Shown: positions 8,709 to 14,617 of the stretch, in pieces
Layout: every line of letters begins with the position of its first letter
Position numbering within the stretch: the stretch's first letter is position 1
From: Betaproteobacteria bacterium
Lineage (GTDB): Bacteria; Pseudomonadota; Gammaproteobacteria; Burkholderiales; Burkholderiaceae
Assembly: GCA_009921765.1 (NCBI GenBank)
Contig: RFXC01000082.1
Location: 1 to 16,290, forward strand
DNA: 16,290 nt
Direction of reading: 5' to 3'
The notes under the pieces: model-generated
Seen by the model: only the letters and a program-made list of their open reading frames with translations
The model's database searches: none
What the model was told of the DNA's origin: nothing
Program-made: the position numbers and the translations under genes

Positions 8709-9095
8709 TCAGGGCGCGCCGGGGCCAGCGAGATAGGCCTCGGCCGAGAGCAGGGAATCGATCTGCGAAGGGGTGGCGGGCCGCACCCGGATCAGCCAAC
8801 CCGCATCGTAGGGCGAACTGTTGACGCTTTGCGGCGTGTCGGCGAGCGCGCTGTTCACCTCGACCACTTCACCATCAATGGGCGCGTAGACGTCAGAAGC
8901 GGCCTTGGTGGATTCCACCACCGCAAAGGCTTCGCCACGGTTGAGGCCGCGACCGATCGCTGGCAACTCGACATAGACAAGCTCGCCGAGTTGATCCTGC
9001 GCGTGGGCCGTGATGCCGATCGTGACGCAGCCATCCGCGTCGGTGCGGACCCATTCGTGCGAGTCGGTGTAGCGAAGTGAGGCGGGCGTGTCCAA
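8709..9095 (-). CDS. gcvH: Glycine cleavage system H protein (lipoyl carrier), TTG start
   Basis: GcvH carries the lipoyl arm that shuttles the aminomethyl group from GcvP to GcvT and is reoxidised by lipoamide dehydrogenase (not in the window). The 128-residue product has the family landmarks LRYTDSHEWVR at the start, GITAHAQDQLGELVYVELP, and the lipoylation site VESTKAASDVYAPIDGEV with lysine 64, the usual position. It continues with VNSALADTPQSVNSSPY and GWLIRV. There is no ATG in frame near the start. The TTG at 9095 is favoured because it gives the standard length, LRYTDSHEW falls at residue 7 as expected, and AGGAG lies 8 nt upstream. The open frame continues upstream into the riboswitch and is not coding there. 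First gene of gcvH-gcvP-gcvT. Confidence 0.95.
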   Translation of the reverse strand: MDTPASLRYTDSHEWVRTDADGCVTIGITAHAQDQLGELVYVELPAIGRGLNRGEAFAVVESTKAASDVYAPIDGEVVEVNSALADTPQSVNSSPYDAGWLIRVRPATPSQIDSLLSAEAYLAGPGAP

Positions 9096-9098
9096 GGC

Positions 9099-9147
9099 GA
9101 GGGCTCCTGACGGGCATCCCTGAGGGATGCGGGTTGGGGGAGCCCCC
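9099..9147 (-). promoter_or_regulatory. Riboswitch expression platform: predicted stem sequestering the gcvH ribosome-binding site
   Basis: In the minus-strand transcript GGGGGCTCC (plus 9139-9147), directly after aptamer 2, can pair with GGAGCCCTC (plus 9099-9107), which contains the gcvH Shine-Dalgarno. This gives nine consecutive pairs, one of them G-U. A second perfect hairpin, GCATCCC/GGGATGC with a 3-nt loop (9114-9130), is enclosed between the arms. The 5' arm abuts the P1 strand CAGAG of aptamer 2 (9147-9151) and shares one base with it, so glycine-stabilised P1 could discourage the sequestering stem. Pairing is directly visible; the switching model is inference. Confidence 0.6.
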
Positions 9148-9400
9148 TCTGTCCGTTTGCCTGAGACATTCAGCGCAAATACCGGCCGAGGGCAGGTTGA
9201 CCCAGACCATGTGCTGCGCGTGTTTCCTTCGGCGAACCGGATCGCTGCGCCTTTGCGAACAACGCCGGTTTCTCTCCAGAGTGCCTGACCCGAAGCAGTC
9301 CTTTTGCCTGAGAGTTTTCGGGGCGATACACCTTCGGCGTCAGCGCTGCGCCAATTGCAGACTGACGCTGCATTCAGCACAGAACCGATCTCTCCCGCAA
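9141..9400 (-). ncRNA. Tandem glycine riboswitch (two aptamers) in the gcvH leader
   Basis: This is a cis-acting RNA that senses glycine and normally turns on the glycine cleavage operon. On the minus strand aptamer 1 (about 9295-9400) has GGGAGAGATCGGTT, then GACGCCGAAGGTGTA, then ACTCTCAGGCAAAAGGACTGC, the hallmark core of the family. Aptamer 2 (about 9147-9283) has CTCTGGAGAGAAACCGG, TTCGCCGAAGGAAACACG, and TGTCTCAGGCAAACGGACAGAG. Its P1 is closed by CTCTG (9277-9281) with CAGAG (9147-9151). The two are joined by a short linker, as in cooperative tandem glycine riboswitches. Aptamer 2 has an unusually long arm between CCGAAGG and CTCAGG, starting with a GCGCA/TGCGC stem. No riboswitch gene product is involved; control acts on gcvH, gcvP and gcvT together. 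Confidence 0.95.
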
Positions 9401-9420
9401 CGGGTCATCAAGCGGAGTTG

Positions 9421-9449
9421 AGCGTGCCGAAAAGTGCAGGATGTGTCAA
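9421..9449 (-). promoter_or_regulatory. Candidate promoter of the gcv operon
   Basis: A perfect -35 hexamer TTGACA is on the minus strand at plus 9444-9449. Seventeen nucleotides further is only a weak -10 (CACGCT, plus 9421-9426). Transcription from here would start about 10-15 nt before aptamer 1. The -35 box abuts the FAD-oxidase remnant. The call rests on one good hexamer and its placement. Confidence 0.35.
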
Positions 9450-9507
9450 ACGGCAAAGTGGTCCGGACCGTCCGCGGCGGTGGTGAGTTTCCCGAGCCTC
9501 GAGGCGG
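9450..9507 (+). pseudogene. Remnant of an FAD-linked oxidase gene (two fused fragments)
   Basis: Two short blocks match the FAD-oxidase pseudogene of this window, in the same order and on the same strand. Bases 9450-9470 match 2360-2380 at 20 of 21 positions (encoding the DGKVIRT region). Bases 9475-9507 match 2507-2539 at 31 of 33 (AVVNFPSLEA region). The blocks are 147 nt apart in the longer copy but 25 nt apart here, so about 122 nt are missing and the frame is lost. It cannot code for a functional protein. Similarity fades after 9507. Confidence 0.7.
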
Positions 9508-9573
9508 GTGTCGACCGGACGATGGTGCCGAACATCGAGCGGCAGGTTCGCGCGAATGGGTTCGCCGATTCGT

Positions 9574-9624
9574 TGTAGCGGAGGTCGGTTGGCGTCTGGA
9601 AGGCAAGGGCTCCTGAGGGGTATC
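9574..9624 (-). pseudogene. Degraded second copy of the gcvH 5' end and its ribosome-binding site
   Basis: Bases 9574-9624 align without gaps to 9068-9118, the start of gcvH and the leader just before it, at about 75% identity. The best block is 9600-9624 (22 of 25). The copy keeps the LRY codons and the AGGAGCCC ribosome-binding segment. The initiation codon TTG has become TTC and the reading frame breaks soon after. It is a non-coding relic. Both remnants lie within 9450-9624, side by side, directly upstream of the gcv leader. Confidence 0.6.
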
Positions 9625-9690
9625 TGGTTGGGATGCTGGAGGGGTAACACGATCAGCCGGATGCATGCTGCGAACGTACGGAGGTGCGCC

Positions 9691-10590
9691 TCATCGTCGC
9701 TCGCCTGGCCATGCGATCAGCGCAATGCCGGCAAGTGCGCATCCGAGTGCGCCCAGGTGCATCACGCCAATGGTCTCGCCCAGCACCAAGGCTGCGACCG
9801 CAGTGGCCGCAATCGGCAGCGCCACTGTAAACACACCACTGTGCGATGCCGGCACGCGCTCGAGCCCCGACAACCAGAGCCAGGTCGAGATCATGCTTGC
9901 CGAAAGCGAATAGAAAACAAGCAGCGCCCAGATTGGCGCGCTGATCTGCGTGAAGTCGAAGTGAAGCGCCTGCCACAGCCCGAGCGGCGTCATCAGTGCA
10001 AGCCCGATCAGATTGATCAATGCCGAAATTCGGCGGGGCGAGAGGCTTTCGGTCAGGCGCTTGCCCAGGATCACATATACCGCTTCGCAGGCGGCCGCCC
10101 CAAGAATCAGCAGGTTGCCGGTGACGCTCGCCGCGCCATTGGCGTTGGCTCCGCCGGGCGAGAGCAGCGCGATACCCGCTGCTGCCAGGGCCGTTGCGGC
10201 CCACACGCGCGCACTGGCGCGCTCGCGCAGAACGAGCCACGAGAACACCGCAACGAGCGGTGGCAGTGCCGCCATCACCACACCGGCTGCAGCCGCGGAG
10301 GTCAGCGCGACGCCGCTCAGCATCAGGATCGAGAACAGAAAGTTTCCAAACAACGACTGCGTGAAAAGCGTGCGCCAGACCGGCGCCGAGGGCGGCACCT
10401 CGTCCGGGGCGCGCCGCAGCCACGGAATCATGACGATCGCCGCAATCGCAAAGCGCAGCCACGCCAGCAAGAACACCGGAAACGCGCCCGAGAGCGGCTT
10501 GGACAGCGCCGTGTAAGCGCCGACCAGTGCCATGCCGGAAAAGAGCAGCAGGTAACCGGCGGTGCGGGGAGCAGTGGGGGATGGCGGCAC
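9691..10590 (-). CDS. EamA/DMT-superfamily transporter (RhaT/YdcZ-like permease)
   Basis: A 299-residue inner-membrane protein with about ten hydrophobic segments in two repeated EamA halves. Segments include AGYLLLFSGMALVGAYTAL near the N-terminus, VFLLAWLRFAIAAIVMIPWL, and AAAGVVMAALPPLVAVFSWLVL in the first half. The second half has LLILGAAACEAVYVIL, ISALINLIGLALMTPLGL, IWALLVFYSLSASMISTWLWL and a final GALGCALAGIALIAWP. The central PPLVAVFSWLVLRERAS and the matching VAALVLGETIGVMHL are the conserved end-of-half motifs (…LGE) of this family. Members export amino acids or metabolites; the substrate cannot be read from sequence. The ATG at 10590 gives the normal 10-helix length. It is transcribed divergently from the relBE pair, 74 nt away. 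Confidence 0.93.
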   Translation of the reverse strand: MPPSPTAPRTAGYLLLFSGMALVGAYTALSKPLSGAFPVFLLAWLRFAIAAIVMIPWLRRAPDEVPPSAPVWRTLFTQSLFGNFLFSILMLSGVALTSAAAAGVVMAALPPLVAVFSWLVLRERASARVWAATALAAAGIALLSPGGANANGAASVTGNLLILGAAACEAVYVILGKRLTESLSPRRISALINLIGLALMTPLGLWQALHFDFTQISAPIWALLVFYSLSASMISTWLWLSGLERVPASHSGVFTVALPIAATAVAALVLGETIGVMHLGALGCALAGIALIAWPGERR

Positions 10591-10625
10591 GGTGAAATGC
10601 GTGGCATGAGCGGCAAGGACTTACC

Positions 10626-10641
10626 GCTATACTTGTATAGC
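10626..10641. promoter_or_regulatory. Perfect palindrome, relBE operator overlapping a -10 box
   Basis: GCTATACTTGTATAGC has 7-bp perfect arms around a 2-nt centre. It contains TATACT (10628-10633), a good sigma-70 -10 element, 24 nt before an ATG with AGGGA upstream. No convincing -35 was found. A ribbon-helix-helix antitoxin bound here would block its own promoter. Operator function is inferred from position and symmetry. Confidence 0.6.
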
Positions 10642-10664
10642 AATTTCCTCAGGGACGCGTCATT

Positions 10665-10877
10665 ATGCTCGCCATTCGCTTGCCCGAAGACATCGAATCC
10701 CGCTTGAGCGCGCTTGCGGCCGAGACCGGCCGGACCAAGACCAGCCTGGCGCGTGAGGCAATCCTCGAGTACATCGACGATCTTGAAGATCTGTACCTGG
10801 CCGAAGCGCGGGCCCGGCGCAATCGCAAGACGATTCCTCTCGAGCAGATCGAGCGCTCCCTTGGCCTGGCAGATTGA
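10665..10877 (+). CDS. Type II antitoxin, ribbon-helix-helix (RelB/CopG-like)
   Basis: A 70-residue antitoxin. The N-terminal MLAIRLPEDIESRLSALAAE, then TGRTKTSLAREAILEYIDD, is a ribbon-helix-helix DNA-binding domain: the short strand LAIRLP, then two helices. The C-terminal helix rich in charged residues (LYLAEARARRNRKTIPLEQIERSLGL) is the toxin-binding part. Starts at the ATG at 10665 with AGGGA about 10 nt upstream. The gene overlaps the toxin gene by 17 nt. It faces a MazEF pair across a 46-nt gap between the toxin genes. Confidence 0.92.
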   Translation: MLAIRLPEDIESRLSALAAETGRTKTSLAREAILEYIDDLEDLYLAEARARRNRKTIPLEQIERSLGLAD

Positions 10878-11130
10878 ATTCGACCCTGATGCGGCCAGGG
10901 AACTGCGCAAGCTTGATCGGCCGGTTCAGATCCGTATCGTCGGCTTTCTGCGGCAGCGCGTGGCGGTGCTTGATGATCCGAGGCAGATTGGCGAGGCGCT
11001 CGCCGGCGCGCGGCTTGGCAGCTACTGGAAATACCGCGTTGGCGACTGGCGGATCATTTGCGACTTGCAGGATCACCGGATCATTGTGAGAGTGCTGCGG
11101 ATCGGGTATCGCGGTGGGGTCTATCGCTGA
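10861..11130 (+). CDS. Type II toxin, RelE/ParE family mRNA interferase or gyrase toxin
   Basis: An 89-residue RelE/ParE-fold toxin. It begins AWQIEFDPDAARELRKLDRPVQ, the standard N-terminal strand and helix, and ends in GSYWKYRVGDWRIICDLQD, HRIIVRVLRIGYRGGVYR, the family's beta-sheet core with the basic residues (K, R) of the catalytic region. The frame has no ATG near the expected N-terminus. The TTG at 10861 gives the usual start 'xAWxIEF', so I use it. It overlaps the antitoxin stop by 17 nt, which means tight coupling. The RelE subgroup (ribosome-dependent mRNA cutting) is favoured over ParE by the WRIIC and GxRxxVY endings, with moderate certainty. Confidence 0.92.
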   Translation: MAWQIEFDPDAARELRKLDRPVQIRIVGFLRQRVAVLDDPRQIGEALAGARLGSYWKYRVGDWRIICDLQDHRIIVRVLRIGYRGGVYR

Positions 11131-11176
11131 TGGCCAATGGCCAGCGGCGTGTGTGGGCTGGGCACGGCGTTCAGCG

Positions 11177-11524
11177 TCAATCGAGCACGGCGCGCACCCG
11201 TGCCAAGACCTCGTCGACAATTTCTACTGGAGCTTTTTCCTTGAAGAGCGCCCGACGGGCGCGGAAATCGACCGTGCGGGGCTGATGGCACATGACGACG
11301 CCCTGAGTTTCGGTGCCTGATGCGATCAGGGGAACGGCGAAACCATGCTCGCGGCCAGCCTGCGCGCCCTGGGTGATTGGGCAGACCCAGACGACGCCCG
11401 CGAGGCGGTTGAATTCCAGCGGCGAGATCGCGAGCACTGGGCGCTGTCCCTGCTGTTCGCGCCCTCGAACCGGGTTGAGATCGATCAGAAAAATGTCGCC
11501 CCGTTCGGCGACGCCGTGTTTCAC
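11177..11524 (-). CDS. mazF: Type II toxin MazF/PemK, endoribonuclease
   Basis: A 115-residue MazF-type toxin that should cleave single-stranded mRNA at short sites. The family motifs are ERGDIFLIDLNPVRGREQQGQRPVLAIS (about 7-34, quoted from the two ends: RGDIFLIDLNP and GREQQGQRPVL), LEFNRLAGVVWVCPITQG, and the C-terminal MCHQPRTVDFRAR. The GTG at 11524 was chosen: its GTGA overlaps the antitoxin's TGA stop and GAGGA lies 6-7 nt upstream. An upstream ATG at 11560 is also in frame but lies inside the antitoxin gene. Operon order is antitoxin then toxin. It ends 46 nt from the RelE gene, transcribed towards it. Confidence 0.94.
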   Translation of the reverse strand: MKHGVAERGDIFLIDLNPVRGREQQGQRPVLAISPLEFNRLAGVVWVCPITQGAQAGREHGFAVPLIASGTETQGVVMCHQPRTVDFRARRALFKEKAPVEIVDEVLARVRAVLD

Positions 11525-11781
11525 AGCAGTTCCTCGCCAACCGGTCCGTCCTTGAGCCACTGGCTGTCGGCACGAGACGGCGCCAGCCTGCGTGCGTCGC
11601 TTTTTGCGAGCAATTCGGACAGGCTGTACTTGGGCCTGGCGCGTGGCTCGACGATCAGCCGGCCACCCCGGTATTCGATTTCCACCTGGGAGCCTGCGCG
11701 CAGGCCCGCCTGTTCGAGAAGTGCCTTGGGGATGGTCATGACAACCGATCCGCCGAGGGTTCGAAGCGTTGCAATTGCCAT
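11521..11781 (-). CDS. mazE: Type II antitoxin, MazE/AbrB-SpoVT DNA-binding type
   Basis: An 86-residue antitoxin and autorepressor. IATLRTLGGSVVMTIPKALL, then EQAGLRAGSQVEIEYRGGRLIVEP, is a swapped-hairpin AbrB domain of the MazE/ChpAI sort. The tail (about 50-86) is the intrinsically disordered toxin-binding part. The ATG at 11781 has GGGAG 7 nt upstream. The stop TGA overlaps the toxin GTG start. An AT-rich zone with small palindromes precedes it. Confidence 0.92.
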   Translation of the reverse strand: MAIATLRTLGGSVVMTIPKALLEQAGLRAGSQVEIEYRGGRLIVEPRARPKYSLSELLAKSDARRLAPSRADSQWLKDGPVGEELL

Positions 11782-11804
11782 ATCAGAGCTCCCTTATGAG
11801 TTAA

Positions 11805-11819
11805 ACAATTGTATAACAA
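11805..11819. promoter_or_regulatory. mazEF operator candidate (AT-rich palindromes)
   Basis: ACAATTGT (11805-11812) is a perfect 8-bp palindrome. TTGTATAACAA (11809-11819) is a second, TTGT/ACAA with a 3-nt centre. They overlap and lie 24-38 nt upstream of the mazE start in otherwise GC-rich DNA, where AbrB-type antitoxins bind. No clear -35/-10 pair was identified. Confidence 0.4.
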
Positions 11820-11904
11820 TGACATGCAACGCAGAGGTGGTGGCAGACCCTCCGGAAGTTGGCCACCGTTTGCCGATTGTCCGCTCGTCCGGCATGGCGG
11901 CGGA

Positions 11905-11932
11905 CTGACCGTTCGACCCATCGGGCTAGAAT
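11905..11932 (+). promoter_or_regulatory. Candidate glcDEF promoter giving a leaderless transcript
   Basis: CTGACC (11905-11910) and TAGAAT (11927-11932) are spaced 16 nt apart. Transcription would begin about 11939, the A of the glcD ATG. No ribosome-binding sequence lies between. This arrangement implies a leaderless mRNA. Motif-based inference. Confidence 0.45.
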
Positions 11933-11938
11933 CCGACA

Positions 11939-13453
11939 ATGAACACCCTTGTTGATTCAGCCATCCGGCACGCCGACTTTCGCGCCGCACCCGACGCCGA
12001 CCGCATGCGCGAAGTGGTCGAGCGACTGCGCCGGATCCTGCCTACGCATTCGGTGCTGTACCGTGATGAGGACAAGCGCCCGTACGAGTGCGATGCCCTG
12101 TCGGCGTTTCGCCAGATGCCGATGGCGGTGGTGCTGCCCGATACCGAGGCGCAGGTGATTGCGGTGCTGAAGGCGTGCCGCGATCTCGATGTGCCGGTGG
12201 TGGCGCGGGGCGCGGGGACCAGCCTGTCAGGCGGTTCGATGCCGCACGCCTCGGGGGTGGTGTTGTCGCTCGCCCGCTTCAATCGCATTCTGGAGCTCGA
12301 CCCCTACGCGCGCACCGCGCGGGTGCAGCCAGGCGTTCGCAACCTCGCCATCTCAGAGGCGGCTGCGCCGCACGCGCTCTACTACGCACCGGACCCGTCT
12401 TCGCAGATCGCATGCTCCATCGGCGGCAATATCGCTGAAAACTCCGGCGGCGTGCACTGCCTGAAGTACGGCCTCACCGTGCACAACGTACTCCGTTTGC
12501 GCGTGGTCACCATCGAGGGCGAAGTGCTCGAGATCGGTAGCGCCGCACTCGATTCCCCCGGTCTTGATCTGCTCGCGCTCCTCATCGGGTCCGAAGGCAT
12601 GCTTGCGGTGGTCACCGAAATCACCGTAAAGCTTTTGCCAAAGCCGCAGCTCGCGCGTGCGGTACTGGCATCGTTTGATGACATCGTGAAAGCCGGTGAC
12701 GCGGTTGCAGCCATCATTGCCGAGGGCATCATCCCGGCCGGCATGGAGATGATGGACCGCAAGACCACAGCGGCGGTTGAACCCTTTGTGCGCGCGGGCT
12801 ATGACCTTCAAGCCGAAGCGATCCTCATCGTGGAATCGGATGGCACGCCCGAAGAGGTTGAAGAGGAAATCGCCCGCATTGATGCCGTGCTGCGCCGATG
12901 CGGCTGCACCGCACAGCGGGTGTCGCAGAACGAGACCGAGCGGCTTGCGTTCTGGTCGGGCCGCAAGAACGCGTTTCCGGCCGCCGGGCGCATCTCGCCC
13001 GACTACTACTGCATGGACGGCACGATTCCCCGCAAGATGCTGGGCCGCATGCTGCAGGCAATCTCGGAGATGGAACGAAAATACCAGCTGGGCTGCATGA
13101 ACGTGTTTCATGCGGGCGACGGCAACCTCCACCCGCTCATTCTGTTCGATGCCAACGACCCCGACAGCTGGCATCGGGCCGAACTGTTCGGCGCCGATAT
13201 TCTCGAGCTGTGCGTGGAGTATGGCGGCACGGTCACCGGCGAACACGGCATCGGGGTCGAGAAGCTGTCGTCGATGTGCGTGCAGTTTTCGCCCGAGGAA
13301 CTGAAGACATTTTTTGCAGTGAAGGCAGCGTTTGATGCCCAGGGGCTGCTCAATCCTGGCAAGGGCGTTCCCACGCTTGCGCGCTGCGCCGAGTACGGCA
13401 AGATGCATGTGCACCGTGGGCAGCTGCCGTTCGTCGATCTGCCGCGGTTCTGA
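11939..13453 (+). CDS. glcD: Glycolate oxidase subunit GlcD, FAD-linked
   Basis: GlcD is the large catalytic flavoprotein of the membrane-associated glycolate dehydrogenase GlcDEF, which oxidises glycolate to glyoxylate and passes electrons to the respiratory chain. The 504-residue product (E. coli 499) has the FAD pyrophosphate loop RGAGTSLSGG at 90-99, PDPSSQIACSIGGNIAENSGG and GSEGMLAVVTEITVKLLPKP. The C-terminal catalytic motifs are HAGDGNLHP (from residue 391) and GTVTGEHGIG (430-439). No frame breaks. First of three genes: glcE starts 15 nt after its stop. The ATG at 11939 begins MNTLVDSAIRHADF and follows the -10 box by only 6 nt with no ribosome-binding site. The disrupted oxidase at 1813 belongs to the same family but is a different lineage (PYGAGSSLEGH loop). 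Confidence 0.96.
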   Translation: MNTLVDSAIRHADFRAAPDADRMREVVERLRRILPTHSVLYRDEDKRPYECDALSAFRQMPMAVVLPDTEAQVIAVLKACRDLDVPVVARGAGTSLSGGSMPHASGVVLSLARFNRILELDPYARTARVQPGVRNLAISEAAAPHALYYAPDPSSQIACSIGGNIAENSGGVHCLKYGLTVHNVLRLRVVTIEGEVLEIGSAALDSPGLDLLALLIGSEGMLAVVTEITVKLLPKPQLARAVLASFDDIVKAGDAVAAIIAEGIIPAGMEMMDRKTTAAVEPFVRAGYDLQAEAILIVESDGTPEEVEEEIARIDAVLRRCGCTAQRVSQNETERLAFWSGRKNAFPAAGRISPDYYCMDGTIPRKMLGRMLQAISEMERKYQLGCMNVFHAGDGNLHPLILFDANDPDSWHRAELFGADILELCVEYGGTVTGEHGIGVEKLSSMCVQFSPEELKTFFAVKAAFDAQGLLNPGKGVPTLARCAEYGKMHVHRGQLPFVDLPRF

Positions 13454-13468
13454 GGAACTGGCCTCCTC

Positions 13469-14614
13469 ATGAACGCTCAGACCCCCGGCCCGATCGCCCG
13501 CGTCTCGTCGCCGGCGCAGGCCCATCCTGCCGCCACGGCCGATGTGCTCCAGGCCCTGCGTTCGAGCATCCTTCGTGCGGCCGCAGACCGCACGCCGCTC
13601 CGTATCCGGGGCGGCGGCAGCAAAGATTTTCTCGGTCAGGGCTTGACGGGTGAGCTGCTTGACACCCGGCCGCTTGCCGGCATCCTCAGTTATGAGCCCA
13701 CCGAACTGGTGATCACAGCGCTTGCCGGCACCCCGCTCGCCCAGATCGAAGCCGTGCTGGCTGAGCGCGGCCAGATGCTCGCTTTCGAGCCGCCGTCATT
13801 TGCCGGTGCCGCCACGGTTGGCGGGGTAGTCGCTGCGGGCCTTTCCGGCCCGCGACGCGCCAGTGTGGGTGCGGTCCGCGATTTCGTGCTGGGCCTGGGA
13901 TGTATGGACGCCCAGGGCCGCGAGCTGCAGTTTGGCGGGCAGGTGATGAAGAACGTGGCGGGCTACGATGTCTCGCGGCTGATGTGTGGCGCGATGGGCA
14001 TTCTGGGTCTGATCACGCAGGTTTCACTCAAGGTGTTGCCACGGCCCGCGGCCGAAGCCAGCATCATGTTCGATTGCGAAGCCGCTGAGGCGCTGCAGCT
14101 CCTCAACACCTGGGGCGGGCAGCCGCTGCCCATCTCGGGCAGCGTCCATGGCGCGGGTTCGCTCGTGGTGCGGTTTTCGGGTGCGCGTGCTGCGGTGGAA
14201 GCTGCGCTCGGCCGCATGATGCGCGATCATGCCGCGCGGCACATTCCCGAGGCGGCCGCGATACAGCTCTGGGCAGATCTTCGCGAGCACCGGGCGGCCT
14301 TTTTCGCGGATGCCGGGCGTGCGCTCTGGCGACTGTCGCTCCCTTCCACCGCGGCGCTCGGCCCACTGCCCGGCGAGCAATGCATCGAGTGGGGCGGCGC
14401 GTTACGTTGGCTGGTATCCGACGCCGACCCAGCGGCGATCCGCCGGGCAGCATCGGCAGCAGGCGGCAGCGCCATGCTGTTTCGTGGTGGCGATCGCGGG
14501 GCGGGCGTGTTCCATCCGCTGCCCGCGCCGCTTCTCGCGCTCCACCGGCGATTGAAGCAGCAATTCGATGCGCCGGGCATTTTCAATCCTGGCCGGATGT
14601 ATACGGATCTCTGA
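13469..14614 (+). CDS. glcE: Glycolate oxidase subunit GlcE, FAD-binding
   Basis: GlcE is the second flavoprotein subunit of glycolate dehydrogenase, with an FAD-binding domain and a shortened C-terminal part. The 381-residue product (E. coli about 350) shows RGGGSKDFLG at 47-56, the glycine-rich FAD loop. Further on are EPPSFAGAATVGGVVAAGLSGPRR (starts EPPSF, ends GPRR), the core VMKNVAGYDVSRLMCGAMGILGLITQ, and the ending FNPGRMYTDL. The N-terminal 20 residues are extra and low in complexity, so a later start is possible, although no alternative ATG is obvious. A GAGGA site lies 12 nt before the ATG and can pair with TCCTC next to the start. Confidence 0.94.
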   Translation: MNAQTPGPIARVSSPAQAHPAATADVLQALRSSILRAAADRTPLRIRGGGSKDFLGQGLTGELLDTRPLAGILSYEPTELVITALAGTPLAQIEAVLAERGQMLAFEPPSFAGAATVGGVVAAGLSGPRRASVGAVRDFVLGLGCMDAQGRELQFGGQVMKNVAGYDVSRLMCGAMGILGLITQVSLKVLPRPAAEASIMFDCEAAEALQLLNTWGGQPLPISGSVHGAGSLVVRFSGARAAVEAALGRMMRDHAARHIPEAAAIQLWADLREHRAAFFADAGRALWRLSLPSTAALGPLPGEQCIEWGGALRWLVSDADPAAIRRAASAAGGSAMLFRGGDRGAGVFHPLPAPLLALHRRLKQQFDAPGIFNPGRMYTDL

Positions 14615-14617
14615 CGC

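Noticed and set aside
9136..9200. Open frame inside the riboswitch region, starting near an ATG at 9210 on the minus strand, and the open frame that extends gcvH upstream
   Set aside because: These read through conserved aptamer sequence. Their peptides match no family, and the gcvH N-terminus is well defined by the TTG at 9095.
11131..11176. Repeat TGGCCAATGGCCA between relE and mazF as a terminator
   Set aside because: Short stem without a T run, so not enough for an intrinsic terminator.
12353..13525. Long minus-strand open frame opposite glcD
   Set aside because: It is the antisense shadow of glcD, with no domain of its own.
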